A DNA stretch of 64,000 bases from Sphingomonas phyllosphaerae FA2 (GCF_000427645.1 NZ_KE386571.1:2165454-2229453), one strand, 5' to 3'. Numbered from the stretch's first letter, positions 9,029 through 17,206 are shown. Made by a program: numbers and translations. Notes: generated by a model not told the origin, from the letters alone.

Positions 9029-10096
9029 ATGAACGAACCGCGCGGATCGCGCCGCCAACGCAACGCCCCGACGATCAGCGACGTCGCGGCGCACGCGGGC
9101 GTGTCGCCGATGACGGTCAGCCGCGTCATCAATCGCGAAGGCAGCGTTCGCGACGCGACCCGCGAACGCGTCGAAAAGGCGATCGCCGCGCTGCGCTATG
9201 CGCCGTCGGCGGCGGCACGGATGCTGGCCGGGGGCGAGGATTTCCGCCTCGGCGTCCTGCACACCACGACCAGCCTGTTCTATTTCAGCGAGTTTCTGGT
9301 CGGCTGTCTGGATCAGGCCGCGCGCCAGAACGGGCAGATCATCGTCGAGCAATGCGCCGAGGGGGCGGAGCTGGCCGCGATCGAGCATCTGCTGAACGGC
9401 CGCGTCGACGGACTGCTGCTCCCGCCCCCGCTCGGCGATGCCGAAACGGTGCTCGCGATGCTGCGCGAGCGCGACGTGCCGGTCGTCGCGGTCTCGACCG
9501 GGCGCGCGCCGGAATGGGCGCTGTCGGTCAGCATCGACGATCGCAAGGCCGCCTACGAGATGACGCGCCATCTCGGCACGCTCGGCCACCGCCGGATCGG
9601 TTTCATCACCGGCGCGGCGAACCAGAGCGCGACCGGCGAGCGGCTCGCCGGCTATCGCGACGCACTGGCCGACATGGCGCTCGACGCCGACGACGCGCTG
9701 ATCGCCGAGGGCAATTTCGGCTATCGCTCCGGGCTCGATGCGGCGGAACGCTTGCTCGATTTGCCCGACGCGCCGACGGCGATCTTCGCCAGCAACGACG
9801 ACATGGCCGCCGCAACCGTCGCGATCGCGCACCGCCGCGACCTCGACGTGCCGGGCGACCTCACCGTCTGCGGCTTCGACGATTCGGCGCTGGCCACCAC
9901 GGTCTGGCCGGAGCTGACCACGATCCGCCAGCCGGTCAGCGACATGGCGCGCACCGCGGTTGACCTGCTGATGCGCGAAATCCGCCAGCGGCGCGGCGGC
10001 AGCAGCGAGGATCATCCGCATGTCGTGGTCGATTACGCGCTGATTCGGCGACAGTCGGACGCGGTGCCGCGCCGTCGCCCGCGCGCCACGGGCTGA
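9029..10096 (+). CDS. LacI-family transcriptional regulator of the xylan/glucuronate locus
   Basis: Protein of 355 aa. The ATG at 9029 is preferred over an in-frame TTG at 9020. The helix-turn-helix is TISDVAAHAGVSPMTVSRVI at residues 15-34, followed by hinge-helix sequence ALRYAPSAAARMLAGG. A periplasmic-binding-like ligand domain then runs to the C-terminus (HLGTLGHRRIGFITG, AIFASNDDMAAA, FDDSALATTVWPELTTIRQP). It lies 60 bp downstream of GH67 in the same direction, so it may be co-transcribed with the gene it controls. Operators O1 and O2 are the natural targets. The inducer is probably a xylo-oligosaccharide, aldobiouronate or uronate, by context only. Confidence 0.9.
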   Translation: MNEPRGSRRQRNAPTISDVAAHAGVSPMTVSRVINREGSVRDATRERVEKAIAALRYAPSAAARMLAGGEDFRLGVLHTTTSLFYFSEFLVGCLDQAARQNGQIIVEQCAEGAELAAIEHLLNGRVDGLLLPPPLGDAETVLAMLRERDVPVVAVSTGRAPEWALSVSIDDRKAAYEMTRHLGTLGHRRIGFITGAANQSATGERLAGYRDALADMALDADDALIAEGNFGYRSGLDAAERLLDLPDAPTAIFASNDDMAAATVAIAHRRDLDVPGDLTVCGFDDSALATTVWPELTTIRQPVSDMARTAVDLLMREIRQRRGGSSEDHPHVVVDYALIRRQSDAVPRRRPRATG

Positions 10097-10161
10097 TCGT
10101 CCCGAACCCGCGACGAAGGCGCTTCCCCCCGCCCCCTACTTCAGCCTAACAGCGCCAATAT

Positions 10162-10833
10162 ATGTGGCAGCTCTATCAGTTCCCGCTGTGTCCGTTCACG
10201 CGCAAGGTCCGTACCCTCCTCAATGAGAAGGACGTCGGCTATCAACTCATGCGCGAGAACCCGTGGGAGCGGCGCGACGCGTTCATCGACATGAACCCCG
10301 CCGGGCAGACCCCGGTGATGACCGACAACGAACGCGGCGTCGTGCTGGTCGATTCGATGGCGATCTGCGAATATTTCGAGGAGACGGTCGAGCGCGTCGC
10401 GATGATCAACGGCACCGCCGCCAACCGCGCCGAGATCCGGCGGCTGGTGGCGTGGTTCGACACGCATTTCTACCGAGACGTCACCCAGCCGCTGCTCGAC
10501 GAACGCATGATCAAGCGCATCGCGCACCGCATGGCCCCCGACGCGTCGCGACTGCGCGAGGCAATGAAGTCGGCGGTCGGGCACCTCGATTACATCGACT
10601 TCCTGCTCGATCACCGCAAATGGATCGCCGGCTCGACGATCAGCCTCGCCGATCTCGCCGCCGCGGCGCAGATTTCGGTCGCCGACTATCTCGGCGGCAT
10701 CGACTGGGCGGGCCATGCGCTGACCAAATCATGGTATTCGGCGTTCAAGAGCCGCCGCAGCTTCCGCCCGCTGCTCGCCGAACGGATCAGCGGGATCGAA
10801 CCGCCCAGCTATTACGAGAACCCGGACTTCTGA
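10162..10833 (+). CDS. fzlA: Glutathione S-transferase-like protein, FzlA type
   Basis: Protein of 223 aa with a thioredoxin-like N-terminal half (LYQFPLCPFTRKVRTLL, NPAGQTPVM, DSMAICEYFEE) and an all-helical C-terminal half containing STISLADLAAAAQISVADYL. It ends in the tail PPSYYENPDF. This pattern resembles FzlA, the GST-fold protein that binds FtsZ and sets division-filament curvature in Caulobacter; the conserved C-terminal tail supports that more than an enzymatic GST. The assignment rests on recalled family features without an alignment, so a general GST remains possible. No clear ribosome site precedes the ATG. The stop overlaps the csaA start (TGATG), so the two are translationally coupled. 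Confidence 0.6.
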   Translation: MWQLYQFPLCPFTRKVRTLLNEKDVGYQLMRENPWERRDAFIDMNPAGQTPVMTDNERGVVLVDSMAICEYFEETVERVAMINGTAANRAEIRRLVAWFDTHFYRDVTQPLLDERMIKRIAHRMAPDASRLREAMKSAVGHLDYIDFLLDHRKWIAGSTISLADLAAAAQISVADYLGGIDWAGHALTKSWYSAFKSRRSFRPLLAERISGIEPPSYYENPDF

Positions 10834-11204
10834 TGCACGCCACGCACGACCCCGCCGCCCCGCCCGCACCCGCGATCGGGTTCGACGACTTTCTGGCGGT
10901 CGACGTGCGGGTCGGGACGATCGTCGCCGCGGAGCCGTTGCCCGAGGCGCGCAAGCCGGCGTTCAAGCTGACGATCGACTTCGGCCCGACGATCGGCACG
11001 AAGCGTTCGTCGGCGCAGATCACCGAACATTACGATTGCGACGGGCTGGTCGGGCGACAGGTGGCGGCGGTGGTCAACTTCCCGCCCCGCCAGATCGGCA
11101 AGTTCATGTCGCAGGTCCTGACGCTCGGCTTCCCCGACGCGGAAGGAAAGGTCGTTCTGGTGCATCCAACCATTCCTGTGCCGAACGGCGGGCGCCTTTT
11201 CTGA
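10833..11204 (+). CDS. csaA: CsaA-type tRNA-binding protein
   Basis: Protein of 123 aa made almost entirely of one tRNA-binding OB-fold domain. Signature segments are FLAVDVRVGTIVAAEPLPEA near the start, FGPTIGTKRSSAQIT in the middle, and VAAVVNFPPRQIGKFMSQVL then GFPDAEGKVVLVHPTIPVPNG at the end. CsaA proteins bind tRNA and have been linked to chaperone or secretion roles in Bacillus; the cellular role here is uncertain. The ATG overlaps the stop of the upstream GST gene, and its own stop overlaps the yjbQ start, so the three genes form one coupled operon. Confidence 0.88.
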   Translation: MHATHDPAAPPAPAIGFDDFLAVDVRVGTIVAAEPLPEARKPAFKLTIDFGPTIGTKRSSAQITEHYDCDGLVGRQVAAVVNFPPRQIGKFMSQVLTLGFPDAEGKVVLVHPTIPVPNGGRLF

Positions 11205-11620
11205 TGCGACAGGCGCACGGCAGATTGACGATCGCGACGCGCGGAGCGGGGCTGGTCGAGGTGACCGACGCGGTCACGGCATGGCTGGACGCGCAGGCTA
11301 TCACCGACGGCCTGCTGACCGTCTTCTGCCGCCACACCTCCGCGTCACTCATCATCAACGAAAACGCCGCTCCAGCGGTGCGCCGCGATCTGGAACGCTA
11401 TTTCCAGCGGCTCGCGCCCGAATCGCGCGACTACGAACATGACGACGAAGGGCCGGACGACATGCCGGCGCATCTGAAGACCGCGCTGACCAACGTCTCG
11501 CTCGGCATCCCCGTGGTCGACGGCCGGATGGTGCTGGGCACATGGCAGGGTCTCTACCTTTTCGAACACCGCGCCGCCCCCCATCGCCGCACCCTCGCGC
11601 TGCATGTGATCGGCGAGTAA
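11204..11620 (+). CDS. yjbQ: YjbQ/UPF0047 family protein
   Basis: Protein of 138 aa covering the whole YjbQ (UPF0047) fold. The diagnostic segment CRHTSASLIINENA is at about residues 40-54, the second conserved segment DDMPAHLKTAL in the middle, and GTWQGLYLFEHR near the end; the His residues of the first and last are the usual putative ligands. The E. coli homologue has weak thiamine-phosphate-synthase activity, which is why databases call it a secondary enzyme; its main role is not established. The ATG at 11204 overlaps the csaA stop in a TGATG junction. Confidence 0.9.
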   Translation: MRQAHGRLTIATRGAGLVEVTDAVTAWLDAQAITDGLLTVFCRHTSASLIINENAAPAVRRDLERYFQRLAPESRDYEHDDEGPDDMPAHLKTALTNVSLGIPVVDGRMVLGTWQGLYLFEHRAAPHRRTLALHVIGE

Positions 11621-11676
11621 CCCGGCCTCTCGAAACGTCGTCCCGTAGAGAAAAACGTCGCCCCGTAGAAAAGGCC

Positions 11677-11807
11677 GTCGTACCTGCGAAGGCAGGGACC
11701 CATGTCTGCATCGTCCGGCAGCGCCCTCGACACAAAACCCGCCGCCCATGTGTCAGCGAACGACACAAACTCGACAGCCATAGGCCCCTGCCTTCGCAGG
11801 GGCGACG
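11677..11807. repeat. Family D inverted-repeat element, copy D1
   Basis: About 131 bp with inverted ends: GTACCTGCGAAGGCAGGGAC at the left, and CCCCTGCCTTCGCAGGGGCG at the right. The arms extend to CATGTCTG on the left, with a degenerate partner on the right. The interior carries CATGTGTCAGC. It is non-coding, and its translation gives out-of-frame shadows only. Copy D2 follows 145 bp downstream in the same orientation. Confidence 0.75.
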
Positions 11808-11844
11808 GCTGGATCATGATACCGTGCGTTCGACTATATCGTTC

Positions 11845-11872
11845 GTCATTGCGAGCGCAGCGAAGCAATGAC
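11845..11872. repeat. Family A repeat, collapsed copy A1
   Basis: GTCATTGCGAGCGCAGCGAA joined to GCAATGAC. It looks like the two outer ends of a family A element with the middle deleted. It lies between D1 and D2. Confidence 0.55.
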
Positions 11873-11951
11873 GGCTTAGGTGGACGTCATCACGCGTTGA
11901 AGTGCCCGACGCGTCGCCCCGCCTTCGAACAGTCGTTCCGTAGAGAAAACC

Positions 11952-12083
11952 GTCGTCCCTGCGAAGGCAGGGACCCATGTCTGTATCGTCCGGAAACGCC
12001 CTCGACACAGAACCCACCGCCCATGTGTCAGCCGACCACACAAACTCGACAGCCATAGGCCCCTGGCTTCGGGGGGGCGACGA
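11952..12083. repeat. Family D inverted-repeat element, copy D2
   Basis: About 132 bp, closely similar to D1 over its full length, including the interior CATGTGTCAGC block and the left flank CCGTAGAGAAAA. This indicates a segmental duplication of element plus flank. The right arm is slightly decayed (CTGGCTTCGGGGGGGCGAC). Confidence 0.72.
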
Positions 12084-12110
12084 TGGGAGCGCGATCGCTC
12101 AAAGTTGACG

Positions 12111-12217
12111 CGTCACCCCGGCGAAGGCCGGGGCCCAGTTGGGGGACGCTGATGCCGCGCATCGCGCTTCGTCACCGGCGCCTTCCCAATTGTCACCCCG
12201 ACCTTCGCCGGAGTGAC
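12111..12217. repeat. Family C element, copy C2
   Basis: Starts CACCCCGGCGAAGGCCGGGG and ends ACCTTCGCCGGAGTGAC. The interior begins GGGGGACGCTGATG and then ATCGCGCTTCGT, the same core as copy C5 at 61.4 kb. The 11621-12251 gap holds D1, A1, D2 and this copy, and no gene that I can support. Confidence 0.7.
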
Positions 12218-12251
12218 AGCCGAAATGACGCAAACCAGTGAGAAACCAGCC

Positions 12252-12980
12252 CTACCGCGGCTCCGCCAGCGTCAGGATCGACACGCCGGTCGGCATCGGC
12301 ACCCGCCCGACCAGATACCGTTCCAGCCCGAAAATCCGCTCGAACAAGGCGTTGAGCGGCGCCGCGGGCGGCGAGTCGTCGCTGTCGTCGCGGCCGGTCA
12401 GCCGGCCCGCGACCCGCGCCGCGGCCGCCAGCGGAAACAGCAGCGAATTGAAATAGGTCAACCCGCGCTCCTTCAGCCCCGCCTTGTGGATCGCGCCCAG
12501 CAACGTCTTCTTCGAATAGCGGCGGTGATGGTGGTTCACCACGTCGTGCGCGCTCCACATCCATTGATGCGCGGGCACGGCGATCAGGATCTTGCCGCCG
12601 GGCGCCAGACACTCGCGCATCGCCGCCAGCGCCGCGACATCGTCCTCGATATGCTCGACGACATCCAACACCGCGATCAGATCGTAATGACCGCGCGGCA
12701 CGCCCGGCAGCGCGGGGAGCGGGGCATCGCTAACCGGCTTGCCCAGCCGCTGGCTGGCGATCGCGCGCGCCGCCGGGTCGATCTCGATCGCATCGACGTC
12801 CCCGAACGCCCCGAGCATCGGCAGGTTGTGCCCGGTGCCGCAGCCGATCTCCAGGATGCGCGCCGATGCCGGCAATTTGCCTTCACGGGTCAGATAGTCG
12901 GCGAGGATGTCGCGGCGCGCGCGATACCACCAATGGGTGGAATCATGCTCGGCCATGCGATCATAGACGCGGCGGTCCAT
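12252..12980 (-). CDS. Class I SAM-dependent methyltransferase
   Basis: Protein of 242 aa. The SAM-binding motif I is RILEIGCGTGHN at about residues 42-53, followed by the acidic DAIEIDP of motif II. LIAVLDVVEHIEDD and LAPGGKILIAVPAHQWMWSAHD complete a Rossmann methyltransferase of the Methyltransf_11/23 type. The His- and Trp-rich HHHRRYSKKTL segment is typical of sugar- or lipid-linked methyltransferases found in polysaccharide clusters. The ATG lies 16 bp after the stop of a GtrA gene, so the pair is an operon, divergent from a GT-C type membrane protein. The methyl acceptor is unknown; a polyprenyl-linked glycan is a context-based guess. Confidence 0.82.
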   Translation of the reverse strand: MDRRVYDRMAEHDSTHWWYRARRDILADYLTREGKLPASARILEIGCGTGHNLPMLGAFGDVDAIEIDPAARAIASQRLGKPVSDAPLPALPGVPRGHYDLIAVLDVVEHIEDDVAALAAMRECLAPGGKILIAVPAHQWMWSAHDVVNHHHRRYSKKTLLGAIHKAGLKERGLTYFNSLLFPLAAAARVAGRLTGRDDSDDSPPAAPLNALFERIFGLERYLVGRVPMPTGVSILTLAEPR

Positions 12981-12996
12981 CAGCGATTACTCTTGT

Positions 12997-13446
12997 TCAA
13001 GCGAACACCCAGAAACGATAAAGTACGAACGTCACCATCGGCGTGACGAACACATTGGTGACGAGCGGCCACCAGGTCGCGCCGTGCATCGGCCCGGTCA
13101 GGAACCACACGAAGAAGGTGTTCAGCGCAAAGCTGACCAGCGTGACCACCAGAAAGCGACCGCCCGTGCGCGAGACATTGTCACGCGCGCCGACGTCGCG
13201 GAAGCTCCAGCGGCTATGGATGACATAGCCGGCCACCATCGACACCAGATAGCCGAGCACGTTGGCGATCAACGGCCAGACGCTGCGATGCTCCAGCGGC
13301 CAGCGCACCTGCGCATAGGTGGCGATCGGCCAGTAGACCGCGGCATAGATCGCGGTGGCCGCGCCCCCGGTCAGCCCGAAGCGCACCAGCTGCCAGAACA
13401 ACGCACGCAACTGCTCGATCTTGCCGTGTGTCTGCAACGTCGCCAC
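12997..13446 (-). CDS. GtrA family membrane protein
   Basis: Protein of 149 aa starting at GTG (13444-13446), with AAGGGG 7 nt upstream. It has four hydrophobic helices in two pairs, with the GtrA-like opening QLVRFGLTGGAATAIYAAVYW, YVIHSRWSFRD between helices 2 and 3, and a C-terminal VTFVLYRFWVFA. GtrA proteins are thought to flip polyprenyl-phosphate-linked sugars across the inner membrane for glycosylation outside. The neighbours (a methyltransferase in the same operon, and a divergent STT3-like polytopic protein) fit a lipid-linked glycan pathway. Confidence 0.85.
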   Translation of the reverse strand: MATLQTHGKIEQLRALFWQLVRFGLTGGAATAIYAAVYWPIATYAQVRWPLEHRSVWPLIANVLGYLVSMVAGYVIHSRWSFRDVGARDNVSRTGGRFLVVTLVSFALNTFFVWFLTGPMHGATWWPLVTNVFVTPMVTFVLYRFWVFA

Positions 13447-13602
13447 TGGCTTGCCCCTTTCGCCGCCCGACTAGGCCGGCACGTCGGTGCTGGCAATGGT
13501 CGCGTGTGTGCGAGCGCGGGACGCCCGTTGCCGTTTCCTCGCCCGCGGCCTAAGCATCGCCGGATCGACGGGCCGCCCTTTACGGTGCGGCGTGAAGGGA
13601 AT

Positions 13603-15402
13603 GTGTTGACCGATCATCTGTTGCCGCCCGCCCCGCTCGACCGGGCCGCGCGGACGCTCGACCGCCACTGGCTTCGCCTGACGTTGCTGGCATGGGCCGG
13701 CATCGCGATCTGGTACGTCTGGCAACGCTGGGCGGCGATCCACTGGCTGTCGCTGGGCGACACCGACGACAACATGCGGCTGATGCAGGTCCGCGCGCTG
13801 CTGGACGGTCAGGGCTGGTTCGATCTGCGCAACTACCGGCTCAATCCGCCGGGCGGATTCGACATCCACTGGTCGCGGCTGGTCGATCTGCCGATCGCCG
13901 GGTTGATCGTGCTGCTCCGCCCGTTCGTCGGCGTGGCGGAGGCCGAGCGACTGGCGTGCGGCATCGCGCCGCTCCTCCCGATGGCGGTGGTGCTGGTGGC
14001 GATGGGCGCGACGCTGCGTCGGCTGGTGCATCCGCTGGCGTGGCCGCTGGGCATCGCGCTATTCCTCGCCACCAACGTCGCGCTCGGCATGTTCATGCCC
14101 GACCGGATCGACCACCACGGCTGGCAGCTCGCGATGCTCGCGGTGACGGTCGCCGGGCTGTGCGATCCGCATCTTCGGCGCGGCGGTGCACTGGTTGGCA
14201 CCGCGACCGCGATTTCGCTCACGATCGGGCTCGAAATGCTTCCCTATGCCGCGATGTCGGGGGGTATTATCGCGCTCGCCTGGGTCTGGGAGCGCGCGGA
14301 ACGTGAACGGCTGGCGCTTTACGCGCTCTCGCTCGCGGGCGGCGTGGCGGCGGGATTCGCCGCTTTCACCTCTTATGCCAATCGCGTCTATCGCTGCGAC
14401 GCGCTGACCCCTGTCTATGCCTCGACCGTGGTGCTGGCCGGCGGACTGCTGCTGGCGCTCGCGTTCATTTCACCGCGCAAACCGTTGATACGCTTGCTGC
14501 TTGCTGTCGCGGCGGGTGCGGTGGTGGCGGCGTTCTTCGCGCTCGCCTTCCCGCAATGTCTGGGTCGCCCCGAACAGGTTTCGAACGAACTTTACACGAG
14601 CTGGCTGTCACAGGTCCGCGAAGCCAAACCGATCTATCGCCACCCCCTGCGCGTCGCCCTGCCGATCGTCACCCTCCCGCTCATCGGATTAATCGGCGCA
14701 TTATTCGCGACTTGGCGGGCGCGGCGGCAGCCGACCTTGCGCGGCTGGGCGTGTGTGGCGCTGTTCGGCGCCTTCGCCGCGCTGATGCTGTTGTGGCAGG
14801 CGCGCGCCGGACCCGCGGCGCAACTCCTTGCAATCCCTGGCGCTTCGGCGCTGGCGTGGATGGCGGTGCCGTGGCTGATGGCCCCCCGCTTCTGGTGGGC
14901 GAAGGCGGCGGCCGCGGCGGCGCTGTTCGTGATCGTTTCGGGCAGCTTCACGCAGATCATCATCGACCAGTTCAAGGTCGATCGCCCCAACGCCTATGTC
15001 CGCCGCGTCAACAAGGCGACCGGGCGCTGCCTGACAATCCCGGCGATGCAACCGCTTAACCGCTATCCGGCGCAGACCGTCTTCACCTTCGTCGACCTCG
15101 GCCCGCGGCTCATCACGTTGACGCATCACAATGCGATCGCCGGACCCTATCACCGCAACGGCGACGCGATCCTCGACGTGCACCACGCCTTCATGGGCAC
15201 GCCGGAGGTGGCGCGCGCGATCATGAAGCGCCACGGCGCGACGATGCTGCTGGTATGCCCGGACATGGCCGAGTCGACCAACTACCGCGCCAAGGCGCGC
15301 GGCGGCTTCTACGACCGGCTCGCGAAGGGCGAGCATTTCGAATGGCTGGTGCCGCTGCCGATCAAGAAGGGATCACCGTTCCGCGCGTTCCGCGTGGAAT
15401 AG
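13603..15402 (+). CDS. Polytopic GT-C type protein with STT3/AglB-like motifs
   Basis: Protein of about 599 aa. The start is GTG 13603, with GAAGGGA close upstream; TTG 13606 has better spacing and is the alternative. About 12 hydrophobic segments are followed by a 120-residue soluble C-terminus. Three features match oligosaccharyltransferases of the STT3/PglB/AglB type: an acidic motif in the first outer loop (GDTDDN, residues 52-57), a GGFDIHWSRLVDLPIA segment near residue 90, and MPDRIDHHGW (D167, D170, H171, H172) like the DHH loop of AglB. No clear WWDYG motif is present, so the sequon-recognition domain differs or is absent. It probably transfers a polyprenyl-linked sugar or glycan at the periplasmic face. 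Acceptor and sugar are unknown. Confidence 0.6.
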   Translation: MLTDHLLPPAPLDRAARTLDRHWLRLTLLAWAGIAIWYVWQRWAAIHWLSLGDTDDNMRLMQVRALLDGQGWFDLRNYRLNPPGGFDIHWSRLVDLPIAGLIVLLRPFVGVAEAERLACGIAPLLPMAVVLVAMGATLRRLVHPLAWPLGIALFLATNVALGMFMPDRIDHHGWQLAMLAVTVAGLCDPHLRRGGALVGTATAISLTIGLEMLPYAAMSGGIIALAWVWERAERERLALYALSLAGGVAAGFAAFTSYANRVYRCDALTPVYASTVVLAGGLLLALAFISPRKPLIRLLLAVAAGAVVAAFFALAFPQCLGRPEQVSNELYTSWLSQVREAKPIYRHPLRVALPIVTLPLIGLIGALFATWRARRQPTLRGWACVALFGAFAALMLLWQARAGPAAQLLAIPGASALAWMAVPWLMAPRFWWAKAAAAAALFVIVSGSFTQIIIDQFKVDRPNAYVRRVNKATGRCLTIPAMQPLNRYPAQTVFTFVDLGPRLITLTHHNAIAGPYHRNGDAILDVHHAFMGTPEVARAIMKRHGATMLLVCPDMAESTNYRAKARGGFYDRLAKGEHFEWLVPLPIKKGSPFRAFRVE

Positions 15403-15420
15403 GCAGTCGCCATCAGCGGG

Positions 15421-16038
15421 TTACCGCAACTGCTCCATCACCCCGTCGATTACGAACTGCACCGCCAGTGCGGCGAGCAGCACACCAAGCAGGCGGGTGA
15501 TGACCGCCTCGATCTTCACCCCCAGCACCCGCATCAGCGGCCCGGCGGCGAGCAGCGCCATCAGCATCAACAACAGGTTCGCGGCCAGCGCCGCCATCAC
15601 CACCGCGGTCTGTTCGATCCCGTGGCTGCGCGCGGTGAGCAGCATCACCGAGGCGATCGATCCCGGCCCGGCGATCATCGGCATCGCCATCGGGAAGATC
15701 GAGACGTCGTCAGCCTCTTCCTCGGTGATCTTGGCGGCGCGGTCCTCGCGGCGCTGGGTGCGTTTCTCGAACACCATCTCCAGCGCGATCAGGAACAGCA
15801 TCACCCCGCCCGCAATGCGGAACGACGCCAGCTCGATGCCGAGCGCGTGGAGCAAAGGCTCGCCCGCCAGCGCGAAGACCAGCAGGATACCCGCCGCGAC
15901 CATCACCGCGCGGATCGCCATTGCGCGGCGGTGCGTCGCGGTGGCGCCGGCTGTGAGCCCGGCGAAGATCGGGGCGCAGCCGGGCGGATCGATGATGACG
16001 AAGAGCGTGATGAACGAGGAGACGAACAGCTCGATCAT
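15421..16038 (-). CDS. MarC family integral membrane protein
   Basis: Protein of 205 aa with six hydrophobic segments. It begins ELFVSSFITLFVIIDPPGCA, where the DP pair in helix 1 is the MarC signature; AIRAVMVAAGILLVFALAGE and FPMAMPMIAGPGSIASVML follow, the second also being conserved. MarC proteins were named from the mar locus but are not shown to cause drug resistance, and their function is unknown. The ATG overlaps the folD stop by one base, so it is the last gene of the yggT-DUF167-folD-marC chain. Confidence 0.88.
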   Translation of the reverse strand: MIELFVSSFITLFVIIDPPGCAPIFAGLTAGATATHRRAMAIRAVMVAAGILLVFALAGEPLLHALGIELASFRIAGGVMLFLIALEMVFEKRTQRREDRAAKITEEEADDVSIFPMAMPMIAGPGSIASVMLLTARSHGIEQTAVVMAALAANLLLMLMALLAAGPLMRVLGVKIEAVITRLLGVLLAALAVQFVIDGVMEQLR

Positions 16039-16907
16039 CAGAGCGCCGGATCGACCGCGATACCGGCGCGGCGCCCGGCGGCGACGAGCGTGTTGCGCAT
16101 CAGCACGGCGATCGTCATAGGGCCGACCCCGCCCGGCACCGGGGTGATCGCGCCCGCGACCTCGGCGACGCGCGGATCGACGTCGCCGACCAGCCCGTCA
16201 TCGGTGCGGTTGATGCCGACGTCGATCACGGTTGCGCCGGGCTTGATCCATTCCGGCTGGACGAACGCGGGGATGCCGACCGCGGCAACGACGATATCGG
16301 CCTGCCGGACATGTCCCATCACGTCGCGCGTGCGGCTATGGACGGTGGTGACGGTGCAGCTCTGCTGGAGGAGCAGCGCGGCCATCGGCTTGCCGACGAT
16401 GTTCGAGCGGCCGATCACCACCGCCTCCAGCCCGGCCAGATGCGGGTGGATGTCCTGAAGCAACATAAGGCAGCCCAGAGGCGTGCACGGCACCAGCCCG
16501 TCGAGCCCGGTCGCGAGTCGCCCGGCATTGACCGGGTGGAAGCCGTCGACGTCCTTGTCGGGGTCGATGCGGGTGATGACCGCCCGCTCGTCGATGTGTT
16601 TCGGCAGCGGCAATTGGACGAGGATGCCGTCGACCGTCTCGTCGGCGTTGAGGCGATCGACCAGCGCGATCAGTTCCGCCTCGCTCACATCGGCGGACAG
16701 GCGGTGCTCGAAACTTTCCATTCCGGCCGCAAGCGTTGCCTTGCCTTTGGAGCGGACATAGACCGACGAGGCCGGGTCTTCGCCGACCAGCACCACGGCG
16801 AGGCCGGGCTTGCGCCCCGCCTGTTCGGTGAAGGCGGCGGCCGCAGTGGCGACACGGCCGCGCAGGGTGGCGGCAAAGGCTTTTCCGTCGATGAGGCGCG
16901 CAGTCAT
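16038..16907 (-). CDS. folD: Bifunctional methylene-THF dehydrogenase/cyclohydrolase FolD
   Basis: Protein of 289 aa, full length for FolD. It interconverts 5,10-methylene-THF, methenyl-THF and 10-formyl-THF in the cytoplasm using NADP. Visible motifs are YVRSKGKA with the catalytic Lys, [13 protein letters not shown], the substrate loop PCTPLG, the Rossmann motif [14 protein letters not shown] and C-terminal [15 protein letters not shown]. Its start overlaps the DUF167 stop (ATGA), showing translational coupling. The purU gene, which uses 10-formyl-THF, is also in the window at 45.4 kb. Confidence 0.95.
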   Translation of the reverse strand: MTARLIDGKAFAATLRGRVATAAAAFTEQAGRKPGLAVVLVGEDPASSVYVRSKGKATLAAGMESFEHRLSADVSEAELIALVDRLNADETVDGILVQLPLPKHIDERAVITRIDPDKDVDGFHPVNAGRLATGLDGLVPCTPLGCLMLLQDIHPHLAGLEAVVIGRSNIVGKPMAALLLQQSCTVTTVHSRTRDVMGHVRQADIVVAAVGIPAFVQPEWIKPGATVIDVGINRTDDGLVGDVDPRVAEVAGAITPVPGGVGPMTIAVLMRNTLVAAGRRAGIAVDPAL

Positions 16908-17206
16908 GGCGCGACCGCATAGAGCGAAGCGGCGGCGCGCGCCAGCACCTGTGGATCGCCCGTAATCGTCAACCGCTTCAGGCGGGCGGTCTGGCCGGCC
17001 ACCAGCGCCACGTCGCGCTTGGGCACGCCGAAATGTTTGGCGACCAGCGCGAGCAGCGCCGCATTCGCCGCGCCATCGACGGGCGCGGCGGAGAGGCGTG
17101 CCGCGAAATGTTCGTCGGTGCCGGCGAGCAGCGCGTCACGCCCGCCGCGCGGGGTAACGCGCACCGCGATCGCGATCCCGTCCGCCGTCTCGCGCCAGGC
17201 GCTCAG
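16904..17206 (-). CDS. DUF167 (YggU) family protein, probable CTG start
   Basis: Protein of about 100 aa with the DUF167 fold: [14 protein letters not shown] at the N-terminus, [20 protein letters not shown] in the middle and [16 protein letters not shown] at the end. No ATG, GTG or TTG lies in frame between the yggT stop and the start of the conserved domain. The only plausible initiation codon that keeps the first strand is CTG at 17204-17206, which overlaps the yggT TGA. A GTG within IAVRV would remove conserved residues. The function of DUF167 is unknown; co-occurrence with yggT is widespread. Its stop overlaps the folD ATG. Confidence 0.8.
   Translation of the reverse strand: MSAWRETADGIAIAVRVTPRGGRDALLAGTDEHFAARLSAAPVDGAANAALLALVAKHFGVPKRDVALVAGQTARLKRLTITGDPQVLARAAASLYAVAP

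Noticed and set aside
7831..9963. A 710-codon plus-strand frame overlapping GH67 and LacI in another phase
   Set aside because: It ignores the GH67 stop and the LacI start, and its composition is that of a frame-shifted shadow.
6932..10021. A 1029-codon open frame on the minus strand, opposite GH67 and the LacI gene
   Set aside because: It is rich in Arg, His and Ala with no domain, and follows the third-position GC bias of the genes on the plus strand. GH67 and LacI explain the region fully.
11677..12083. Tandem D1/D2 considered as a CRISPR array
   Set aside because: Only two units of about 131 bp with internal inverted ends; no short repeat-spacer pattern and no cas genes.
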